Assembly: GCA_904501925.1 (NCBI GenBank)
Contig: CAJGCO010000018.1
Coordinates: 1-27,426, forward strand
DNA: 27,426 nt
Source of the DNA: an uncultured Alphaproteobacteria bacterium
GTDB lineage: Bacteria; Pseudomonadota; Alphaproteobacteria; RF32; CAG-239
Reading direction: 5' to 3'
The notes below the pieces were generated by a model. It worked only from the letters and a program-made list of their open reading frames with translations, did not search any database and was not told the origin of the DNA. The stretch's first letter is position 1. Each line of letters begins with the position of its first letter. This document shows, in pieces, positions 1 through 5,330 of this stretch. The position numbers were made by a program, and so were the translations under genes.

Positions 1-332
1 TGATTAAATGTTTCCAAGTTATCCGTATATAATATGTCGCAAGAACTAACCTCATTTTCTTTGTTTTTAACAATAGTGTTAATAGCTATGCTATCATATT
101 GTATGAGCTGATTGCCAACTGGAAGTATATAAAACTCCTTTATGCTAACAGCGGCTTTACCGATGCAATAATCTAGTAACATATTAAATTTTAGCTTTTT
201 CTTCTTTGAAATTTTAACAAGATTGGAAACATCCAATGTCTTGAAGAATGTTACCATCGGATTTGGGGCTTTCATCCAAAGTTCAAAAGCTTTCGCTCGG
301 CTTGTTTCCTTATAATTAACTTCTCTTTTCAT
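1..332 (-). CDS. CatA-like O-acetyltransferase, partial (3' end outside window)
   Basis: About 110 N-terminal residues of a chloramphenicol-acetyltransferase-fold protein are present; the rest lies beyond position 1. The start is the ATG at 332, read on the minus strand and preceded by AGGTGA. The text MKREVNYKETSRAKAFELW, followed by a stretch with NPMVTFFKTLDV and then KLKFNMLLDYCIGKA, resembles the N-terminal half of CatA-type trimeric acyltransferases, which move acetyl from acetyl-CoA to a hydroxyl. The catalytic His (HxxxD) would be near the C-terminus and is not visible, so activity and substrate cannot be judged. Many CatA-like proteins in host-associated bacteria are not proven resistance enzymes. 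The gene starts 5 nt after the stop of the metallophosphoesterase, so the two are probably cotranscribed. The family call is from motif memory. Confidence 0.7.
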   Translation of the reverse strand, partial: MKREVNYKETSRAKAFELWMKAPNPMVTFFKTLDVSNLVKISKKKKLKFNMLLDYCIGKAAVSIKEFYILPVGNQLIQYDSIAINTIVKNKENEVSSCDILYTDNLETFN

Positions 333-337
333 TGTTT

Positions 338-1462
338 TCACCTTAAAGCTTGGTTTTTAATATTGATAACAACAAATTCTGATTGTGTTCCAGTTTTGAA
401 TTTAAGGGCCCAGTTAGAAATTCCCGAGGTGACAACAAAATTTGTATTTTTTCGTTTTTCAAGACCATAAATAGCATCATTCGCTTTAATCCACTTACCT
501 ATTTGATTAAAAGGATATAATTGTCCTCCATGTGTATGACCACTTAAAACTAAATCAACCTCTGCTTCTGATTGTTCATCATATTCTGTCGGCTGATGGT
601 CTAAAACAATCATATATTTGTTTTTATCCAAATCTTTAACCAGCTCTTCCATAGATTGTCGCAAAAGCCTTTGTTTTCTATAACTTGACGCATCTCTTCT
701 ACCAATTAAATAAAAATCGTTATTAATTGAAACAGTTTCATCAAGCAAAACTTTAATATTGTTTTTAGTTAGCTCGTTAATCAACTCATCTGCTCCATAT
801 CCACGATGATGAAATCCATGATATCCTTTATCATGGTTGCCAAAAACATAATAAACGCCATATTTTGTTTTTAATTGTCCTAAAGCTTCTGTGGCAGCAA
901 TCATATCTTCTTTAGTTGTATCATCATCTACATAATCTCCGACGACCACAACAATATCAGGATTTTGTGCTTGAATTTTTTCTAAATGCTTCTTAAATCC
1001 TTCAGCGTTAAAAGTTGTTCCGACATGAGAATCAGCAAACATTGCTATTTTCAAGTCCGATATATCTTTGTTAGTTGTTATATTATAAGTAGTTTGTTTT
1101 ACATTATGTTCTAAATACCAACCAAGACTTAATGCGATTACACTAAGTATTAAGGCAATCCAACCTGCATAATAGTGTTCAAATGTTAGATTTGTAAATT
1201 TTCCGATTATCCAAAAAGCTGTATCACATAAAAGCCAAATCATTGCGATATATATTACACAAACGAGAGCATTTATAAAATCAAAGCAAAGAACCAATAT
1301 GCCCAAAACACCAAGTGTTATCAGTAAACCTAAGGAAAATTGTTTGAATCTACCCCATTCAGCAAAATTACCTATGTTTATTAGATTAGGGACTCTTGCT
1401 CCCAAATAAAACAATGCCGTCATTACAACAACAATAACAGTACGCATAATGATTGTCCACAT
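338..1462 (-). CDS. Membrane-anchored metallophosphoesterase (YkuE/YaeI-like)
   Basis: The 374-residue protein has an N-terminal membrane part with hydrophobic segments near residues 7-25, 43-62, 64-86 and 98-116, followed by a calcineurin-like phosphoesterase domain. All metal-binding motifs are present: FADSH (D144, H146), GDYVDD (D176), GNHD (N209, H210), LDHQP (H289) and GHTHGG (H309, H311). This architecture matches the YkuE/YaeI group of membrane phosphoesterases, some of which hydrolyse UDP-2,3-diacylglucosamine or other lipid-linked phosphates; the substrate here is unknown. The start at 1462 is supported by AGAGGATG upstream. The downstream acetyltransferase begins 5 nt after the stop, suggesting an operon. 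No clean promoter was found upstream, only an isolated TTGACT. Confidence 0.88.
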   Translation of the reverse strand: MWTIIMRTVIVVVMTALFYLGARVPNLINIGNFAEWGRFKQFSLGLLITLGVLGILVLCFDFINALVCVIYIAMIWLLCDTAFWIIGKFTNLTFEHYYAGWIALILSVIALSLGWYLEHNVKQTTYNITTNKDISDLKIAMFADSHVGTTFNAEGFKKHLEKIQAQNPDIVVVVGDYVDDDTTKEDMIAATEALGQLKTKYGVYYVFGNHDKGYHGFHHRGYGADELINELTKNNIKVLLDETVSINNDFYLIGRRDASSYRKQRLLRQSMEELVKDLDKNKYMIVLDHQPTEYDEQSEAEVDLVLSGHTHGGQLYPFNQIGKWIKANDAIYGLEKRKNTNFVVTSGISNWALKFKTGTQSEFVVINIKNQALR

Positions 1463-1636
1463 TACAACATCCTCTATAAGTTTTATTTAATTAGTTTGAT
1501 TTTCGGGCAAACCCCCTAAAAAAGTCAATATGTTTTTATAAAAGCTCATAATTTTTTTGAAATGAGCATAAACAGAACTTTTTTCTTTGTTTTTTCGTTA
1601 TATAGCTTGTAAGATGATGATATTAGGAGATGTTTG

Positions 1637-2038
1637 ATGCGGTATGTAATTGCTTTGTTTTGTATGCTTTTTGCCGGCTCGGCTTGGGCTGATATGCGTT
1701 GTTCTACCAGTTCTTTGGGGATTACAACTTGTAAGGATAGTGACGGATGGGTTATCAAATCTCGCACAAACTCACTCGGAACAACGACTTATACCGATAA
1801 TAAAGGAAAAACAATCAAAGCCAGAACTAATTCTTTAGGTGCAACAACCTATACAGGTCACGATGGTTTAATCGGCACAGCACGGACAAATTCGCTTGGG
1901 ACGACTACTTATAAGGATAATAAAGGAAACACCATAAAAGCTCGTACAAATTCACTAGGTGTTACAACTTACACCGACCAAAATGGAAAGAAAACTAAAT
2001 GCCGCACAAATTCATTAGGTGTCACAAGGTGTGATTAA
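1637..2038 (+). CDS. Secreted protein of 20-residue tandem repeats
   Basis: The protein has 133 residues. The ATG at 1637 is preferred over the in-frame TTG at 1634 because TTAGGAGATG lies just upstream. Residues 1-18 form a signal peptide with an AWA cleavage site, so export to the periplasm or beyond is expected. The mature part is almost entirely five 20-residue units (about 23-42, 43-62, 63-82, 83-102, 103-122) plus a half unit, with consensus RTNSLGTTTYTDNKGKTIKA. The alternating Thr/Tyr and D-N-K-G turns suggest short beta hairpins. Cysteines occur only at the ends: C22 and C32 in the first unit, and C122 and C132 in the last, at the same relative positions. Function is unknown. It is divergent from the phosphoesterase operon. 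Confidence 0.8.
   Translation: MRYVIALFCMLFAGSAWADMRCSTSSLGITTCKDSDGWVIKSRTNSLGTTTYTDNKGKTIKARTNSLGATTYTGHDGLIGTARTNSLGTTTYKDNKGNTIKARTNSLGVTTYTDQNGKKTKCRTNSLGVTRCD
1697..2035 (+). repeat. Five and a half 60-bp coding tandem repeats
   Basis: In-frame 60-bp units encode the RTNSLG repeats of the secreted protein. The units are diverged at the DNA level (cgc/aga/cgg/cgt for the leading Arg), so they are old, or are kept by protein-level selection rather than by recent slippage. Confidence 0.8.
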
Positions 2039-2106
2039 ATATAGGAAGTTTTATGAAAAGCAATTGGTAGTTAAAAATTGTATAAACTAGCTGTAAGATA
2101 AAAAAA

Positions 2107-2134
2107 TAAAGGTTAGCAAAGAATTTTGCTAACC
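2107..2134 (-). terminator. Intrinsic terminator-like hairpin, minus strand, no minus gene in front
   Basis: A perfect 10-bp stem (GGTTAGCAAA with TTTGCTAACC, loop GAAT) is followed on the minus strand by TTTATTTTTTT. On the plus strand the tail is only TTGTTC, so it best serves a minus-strand transcript, yet no minus-strand gene precedes it. The sequence in front of it on the minus strand, GCAGCCAATTTGAACA, is the same as that in front of the tRNA-Gln terminator. Confidence 0.7.
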
Positions 2135-2143
2135 TTGTTCAAA

Positions 2144-2240
2144 TTGGCTGCGCGTGGTGTACAGTAATCGAACTTTTACAACAACATCGCAAAGAAGTTA
2201 TTTCTATTAAAGATCAACTCCGCTTCATGAAAGAAAGATT
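2144..2240 (+). repeat. 97-bp direct repeat, copy 1
   Basis: Matches 3424-3520 at 95 of 97 positions; the differences are at 2166 (a against c) and 2181 (a against g). The left edge TTGGCTGC equals the complement of the 3' end of the tRNA-Gln gene (4266-4273), and here the identity to the tRNA flank extends to 15 bases. In one plus frame both differences are synonymous and the repeat reads as a helical C-terminus (IELLQQHRKEVISIKDQL...), here ending at a TAA at 2248. It may be the decayed end of a gene. The rest of the gene-free stretch 2039-2357 holds only the hairpin at 2107-2134 and the terminator at 2313-2343. Confidence 0.85.
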
Positions 2241-2312
2241 CATAGTATAATTTTTGTATGTAAAACCCTTTCTTAATATGTATATATTTGATAGTGTTAT
2301 TGGAGGCATAAA

Positions 2313-2343
2313 AAAGAGATATAGCCCAAAGCTATATCTCTTT
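2313..2343 (-). terminator. Terminator behind the hexapeptide acyltransferase gene
   Basis: A perfect 13-bp stem (AAAGAGATATAGC with GCTATATCTCTTT, loop ccaaa) lies just downstream of the stop codon at 2358, with T residues on both strands, so it could act in both directions. Confidence 0.85.
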
Positions 2344-2357
2344 CTTAGTTGTAGTTT

Positions 2358-3146
2358 TTAATAAGACATCTGCATAGCAAAAATAGCCTTGATATCTTTC
2401 ATTTCATCTGAAGTCACGTTAAATAACTTCATTCTTTCCTCAAGAGTACCGCAATTACGATTTTTGAGTATCTTAGCAAAAGGAGGAACATTCTTTACAA
2501 TATGTTCTCCCATGGCTGTAAAAGCACCAGGAGCAATACACATCCACTCACGAACAAATGTTCCGCTGCTCAATTCGCATCCTTTACCAACATGAACAAA
2601 ACCGTTCAAATTACACTTAGAGCAGATTATAGTATCATAGTCCTTGTCAACTGAATTGGGAATATCTCCCAAACCAACGTGGCAATTATGGTGAATTACC
2701 ACACCGTTTAAGATAAAACACCTATTGCCAATCACCGTTGCATCTTCTGGGTAATTACCTTCAGTGATGTAAGGCAAAAGCTCATTCTTCTGCACAGAGC
2801 CGAAATTGTTACCACAGTCGATAGTGCAACAACTGCAGATATGGTTGTTATCACCTATAATGACTTTACCTACATAATTATGATACCCAATGTGTTCCGA
2901 AGGAAGACCAATACAACAATTATCTGAAATAAGATTATTACATCCGATAACAGTATTGCCATAAATAGAAACCCTCGCACCGATATAAGTTCCATCACCA
3001 ATAATAACATCTCCTGAGAAGCGACAATAATCACCGATATAGCAATTTTTGCCGATTTTAACGCCATCATCTATGATCACAAATCGCCCGATAGTACTCC
3101 CCTCACCAATTTCAGCTAGGGGTGAGATAATTGATAATTTTTCCAT
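2358..3146 (-). CDS. LpxA-like hexapeptide-repeat acyltransferase
   Basis: The product has 262 residues if the ATG at 3146 is used; an in-frame TTG nine bases upstream is a less likely start. Most of the chain (about 8-120 and 140-215) consists of isoleucine/valine-rich hexads such as IGKNCY, IGDYCR, IGDGTY and IGARVS, the signature of a left-handed beta helix. Size and pattern are close to LpxA-type acyl-ACP-dependent acyltransferases. A VIHHNCHVG segment could supply the catalytic His, but a loop near 118-140 and the many cysteines differ from standard lpxA, and no lpxD/fabZ/lpxB neighbours are present. A role in modifying a nucleotide-sugar or surface glycan is plausible but unproven. There is no ribosome binding site at normal spacing. 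The gene lies between two 97-bp direct repeats, suggesting acquisition or local rearrangement. Confidence 0.75.
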   Translation of the reverse strand: MEKLSIISPLAEIGEGSTIGRFVIIDDGVKIGKNCYIGDYCRFSGDVIIGDGTYIGARVSIYGNTVIGCNNLISDNCCIGLPSEHIGYHNYVGKVIIGDNNHICSCCTIDCGNNFGSVQKNELLPYITEGNYPEDATVIGNRCFILNGVVIHHNCHVGLGDIPNSVDKDYDTIICSKCNLNGFVHVGKGCELSSGTFVREWMCIAPGAFTAMGEHIVKNVPPFAKILKNRNCGTLEERMKLFNVTSDEMKDIKAIFAMQMSY

Positions 3147-3158
3147 AATAAACAATTT

Positions 3159-3174
3159 TCGCGCCTTTTCGCGA
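3159..3174 (-). promoter_or_regulatory. GC hairpin in the leader of the acyltransferase gene
   Basis: TCGCG and CGCGA form a 5-bp stem around the loop AAAAGG, about 13 nt before the ATG, in an otherwise very AT-rich leader. The loop holds the only purine-rich, SD-like bases, too far (about 17 nt) from the start for normal spacing. Confidence 0.4.
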
Positions 3175-3201
3175 TTTATTAATAATTAAACTAACAGAAA
3201 A

Positions 3202-3230
3202 AATATAGCTTATTTAAAAGGTTTTGTCAA
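3202..3230 (-). promoter_or_regulatory. Sigma70-type promoter for the acyltransferase gene
   Basis: On the minus strand TTGACA and TATATT are separated by 17 bp, about 55 bp before the ATG at 3146. Confidence 0.75.
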
Positions 3231-3423
3231 TAAAATAAGTATCGCTAGAGTGTTCATTCTTTTGCTGCTTGATCTTGAAGTATTGAGCATTCAACTCAAT
3301 GATTTTACCGCTTCACCACAAGCAAAAATGCGCTTGCGGCTTACGATGCAATTCCGAATCACTTGGTTCTTCAGCTTAGGTGAAGTATCCATAAAAAAAT
3401 CCCCCATAAAGAGGGTGGTTTTG
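3231..3423. other. GC-richer remnant sequence without a convincing gene
   Basis: This stretch between the acyltransferase promoter and repeat copy 2 is visibly less AT-rich than its surroundings. A minus-strand reading of 33 codons (3291-3392, beginning MDTSPKLKNQVIRNC) has an ATG preceded by GGGGGA, but is too short to identify. The plus frame through the same bases is open to 3510 but has no ribosome binding site. Degraded foreign DNA is the simplest reading. Confidence 0.4.
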
Positions 3424-3520
3424 TTGGCTGCGCGTGGTGTACAGTCATCGAACTTTTACAGCAACATCGCAAAGAAGTTATTTCTATTAAAGATCAACTC
3501 CGCTTCATGAAAGAAAGATT
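3424..3520 (+). repeat. 97-bp direct repeat, copy 2
   Basis: Near-identical to 2144-2240 (95 of 97). In the frame in which both copies stay open, this copy ends ...KERLAT and a TAA at 3528-3530. The sequence looks like the coiled-coil tail of a protein, somewhat like the helical C-terminus of MerR-type regulators, but no N-terminal part is present. It starts with the same TTGGCTGC that marks the tRNA-Gln 3' end. Confidence 0.85.
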
Positions 3521-3591
3521 AGCAACTTAATTATTTTGTGCAAAGAATTAAGGTCTATGAACATCTTGAAAGGCACGGACTAAAATTAAAG

Positions 3592-3619
3592 TTGAAACAA
3601 ATATTAAATATGGTACTAT
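3592..3619 (+). promoter_or_regulatory. Promoter for the histidine phosphatase gene
   Basis: TTGAAA and TACTAT are separated by 16 bp, 40 bp before the ATG at 3660. Confidence 0.55.
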
Positions 3620-3659
3620 ACCTAGAAATTATTTGATATATTTTGCAAGGGAAATAGTT

Positions 3660-4205
3660 ATGAAAAGAAATTTTTATTTTTTTAGACATGGACAACGAAA
3701 TGGTATTGATGTTGAATCTACCTTAAATTATACGGGAATTTCTCAAGCTAAAAAATTAGCAGAATTTTTGATTGATAAAAATATCGAGGTAGTTTATTCA
3801 AGTCCACTTAAACGAGCTATCGACACTGCAAAAATGGCTATCAATAATACCAATATTGAAATCATTCCTGATGAGAGGTTAATTGAAACGGCTTTTGGTT
3901 TTTGGTATTCTGATAATGATGAAAAACAACAAAGGATTACAGAAAATTTTAATCGTGTAAAATCATGCCTGGATGATATTCTAGTAAATGATACTCACAC
4001 AAACATTGCTATCGCTTCTCATGGAGGAGTGACACGTGCATTGTGTTGGGCGTGCGGATATAAAATTGGAGAAATTAAACACTGTGAATGCTTTCATCTT
4101 GCATTAGACAACGGCAAATGGAACTTTATTGAACGTTTTGATACGAAAATTGAGGGACCGAACGAATATCTGGTAACTCAAGATATGTCTCAAGTTTGTG
4201 ACTAA
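3660..4205 (+). CDS. Histidine phosphatase (phosphoglycerate mutase-like) family protein
   Basis: The product has 181 residues; the ATG at 3660 is chosen over an upstream TTG because AAGGGA lies 8 nt before it. The family hallmarks are visible: RHG at 9-11 with the phospho-accepting H10, SSPLKRA with R52, an acidic E near 76 (LIETAFG), and SHGG with H121. Such enzymes use a phospho-histidine intermediate and act on small phosphorylated metabolites, cobalamin precursors or proteins; the substrate cannot be read from the sequence. The protein looks cytoplasmic, with no signal peptide. It stands alone between the repeat patch and the tRNA gene, with its own promoter. Confidence 0.85.
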   Translation: MKRNFYFFRHGQRNGIDVESTLNYTGISQAKKLAEFLIDKNIEVVYSSPLKRAIDTAKMAINNTNIEIIPDERLIETAFGFWYSDNDEKQQRITENFNRVKSCLDDILVNDTHTNIAIASHGGVTRALCWACGYKIGEIKHCECFHLALDNGKWNFIERFDTKIEGPNEYLVTQDMSQVCD

Positions 4206-4221
4206 AATTATTGACAAATAA

Positions 4222-4258
4222 AGAAAAACAAAGGCTTGCGACCTAAAATCACAAGCCT
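4222..4258 (-). terminator. Terminator of tRNA-Gln
   Basis: On the minus strand, 8 nt after the tRNA CCA, AGGCTTG pairs with CAAGCCT and is followed by TTGTTTTTC. Confidence 0.75.
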
Positions 4259-4266
4259 GTTCAAAT

Positions 4267-4340
4267 TGGCTGCTTGACCTGGATTCGAACCAAGATTAAC
4301 GGAGTCAGAGTCCGCTGTCCTACCATTAGACGATCAAGCA
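4267..4340 (-). tRNA. tRNA-Gln(CTG)
   Basis: A 74-nt cloverleaf. The acceptor stem is TGCTTGA/TCAAGCA, the D-loop contains GG, the anticodon stem is GCGGA/TCCGT around the loop CTCTGAC (anticodon CTG, reading CAG), and the T-arm is CTTGG/CCAGG with the normal TTCGAAT loop. The discriminator is G and CCA is encoded. It is followed on its own strand by an intrinsic terminator. It serves as a normal comparison for the unusual tRNA at 8965-9038. Confidence 0.95.
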
Positions 4341-4412
4341 ATAAATATGGCTGATTAATATTCTTGTTTATCTAAAGTGTCAATATTTTTTCTAACAAAT
4401 AATATAAAAATA

Positions 4413-4442
4413 ATTGCAAAATCAAAAAATGCCCTCTATCTT
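4413..4442 (+). promoter_or_regulatory. Promoter for the 118-residue unknown protein
   Basis: TTGCAA and TATCTT are separated by 18 bp, 34 bp before the ATG at 4477. Confidence 0.45.
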
Positions 4443-4476
4443 AATAGATAAGTCAATATCATTATGAGAGGTTAAT

Positions 4477-4833
4477 ATGTCAACAAGCGTTAGCTCTTCT
4501 ATGTTTAAGAAACTTAAAAGTTTTTTGCTTCGTACCAAAGATGGAGAATTAACTCCAATTGAGGCTGAAAAAATTCAAAAAGCATCATATGCACTAAACC
4601 ATACAGAAGTAAAAAAACGTTTTTCACCAGTATATTTAAGTTTTTTATCAGGTCTTGATAATGAGGATAAACAAATATTTGAAGCTACACTATACTATTT
4701 GAAAAGAATAGCTATAAATAAGCCTAAATATAAAGATGAAATTGTTAAAGTATTAAATGAGAAAATTAAAGATACTAATATTTCTCCAGAATTTAGATCT
4801 AGTATCAAAAATTTAGTTTCAGAAATTTTATAA
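4477..4833 (+). CDS. Small hypothetical protein, mostly helical
   Basis: The product has 118 residues with AGAGGT before the ATG. It is not recognised. It is rich in Lys and Glu, with no signal peptide or membrane segment. Segments such as LTPIEAEKIQKAS and FEATLYYLKRIAI look like amphipathic helices, and the protein is probably all-alpha and cytoplasmic. It is preceded by a plausible promoter and followed, 27 bp after its stop, by the separate promoter of the cold-shock gene, so it is probably monocistronic. No function is proposed. Confidence 0.7.
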   Translation: MSTSVSSSMFKKLKSFLLRTKDGELTPIEAEKIQKASYALNHTEVKKRFSPVYLSFLSGLDNEDKQIFEATLYYLKRIAINKPKYKDEIVKVLNEKIKDTNISPEFRSSIKNLVSEIL

Positions 4834-4860
4834 AATACAATTAAAAATAGATATTAATTC

Positions 4861-4889
4861 TTGACTCTAAAATAAATAGTAATTATAAG
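4861..4889 (+). promoter_or_regulatory. Promoter of the cold-shock gene
   Basis: TTGACT and TATAAG are separated by 17 bp. The predicted 5' leader is about 55 nt. Confidence 0.7.
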
Positions 4890-4895
4890 TAATAG

Positions 4896-4917
4896 CCGTT
4901 AGGTGTTAATCTAACGG
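4896..4917 (+). promoter_or_regulatory. Leader hairpin upstream of the cold-shock gene
   Basis: CCGTTAG and CTAACGG form a perfect 7-bp stem with an 8-nt loop at the very start of the predicted transcript, 33 nt before the ATG. No T-tract follows, so it is not an intrinsic terminator. It could stabilise the mRNA 5' end or take part in temperature-dependent folding, as known for some csp leaders; that role is inference. Confidence 0.5.
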
Positions 4918-4950
4918 AGAAGTGAAATATTTTTATAATAAGGAGATACT

Positions 4951-5154
4951 ATGACAACAGGTACTGTTAAATGGTTTAATTCCCGCAAAGGATATGGTTT
5001 TATTCAACCAGAAAGTGGCGGTAAAGATGTTTTTGTTCATATTACAAAGCTAGAAGAAATAGGTTTGAGAAAACTATATGAAGGACAGCGCATTAGTTAT
5101 GAGATATATGATGATCGAGGAAGAACGGCTGCTGGATCTCTAGAAATTCTTTAA
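4951..5154 (+). CDS. CspA-family cold-shock protein
   Basis: A 67-residue single cold-shock domain, a small OB-fold that binds single-stranded RNA/DNA. RNP1-like KGYGFIQ (about 13-19) and RNP2-like VFVHI (about 27-31) are both present, after the usual TGTVKWFN start. Family members melt mRNA structure and act as chaperones or antiterminators in the cytoplasm. The ribosome binding site AAGGAG is strong and well spaced. The gene has its own promoter, a structured leader and a following terminator, so it is a monocistronic unit. Length and sequence are normal for the family. The C-terminal half (GLRKLYEGQRISYEIYDDRG) is typical; which csp paralog this is cannot be said. Confidence 0.95.
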   Translation: MTTGTVKWFNSRKGYGFIQPESGGKDVFVHITKLEEIGLRKLYEGQRISYEIYDDRGRTAAGSLEIL

Positions 5155-5185
5155 CATATTATTTGGACTATAGGACTATCTAATC

Positions 5186-5214
5186 GCCGCTTCCTCTATG
5201 GGTGCGGCTTTTTT
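5186..5214 (+). terminator. Terminator of the cold-shock gene
   Basis: GCCGC pairs with GCGGC, extended by inner C-G pairs after one mismatch, followed by TTTTTT. Confidence 0.8.
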
Positions 5215-5330
5215 GTATAAATTACATAATATCTATTCTTTTTGTATTTACATTGTATAAAAAATTTGTTAAGTAATGCGTATCTTAAATTTAATAATGT
5301 TTTTTTACTTAACTATATGTAGGGATAACT

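Noticed and set aside
1543..1570. Inverted repeat GCTCAT...ATGAGC between divergent genes, possible operator
   Set aside because: Only six bases per arm in AT-rich DNA with a 12-base loop; no promoter overlap could be shown.
1546..1767. Minus-strand open frame over the repeat-protein start
   Set aside because: Shadow of the secreted repeat gene; no start signal.
2144..2240. The minus strand of the repeat ends in GCAGCCA and contains GTTCGATT, like a tRNA 3' half
   Set aside because: No T-stem forms around GTTCGATT and no acceptor or anticodon arm can be drawn, so it is not called as a tRNA; only the CCA flank is shared.
3250..3510. Open plus-strand frame of 86 codons through repeat copy 2
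   Set aside because: No ribosome binding site, no promoter, runs across a repeat boundary, and copy 1 does not keep an equivalent frame.
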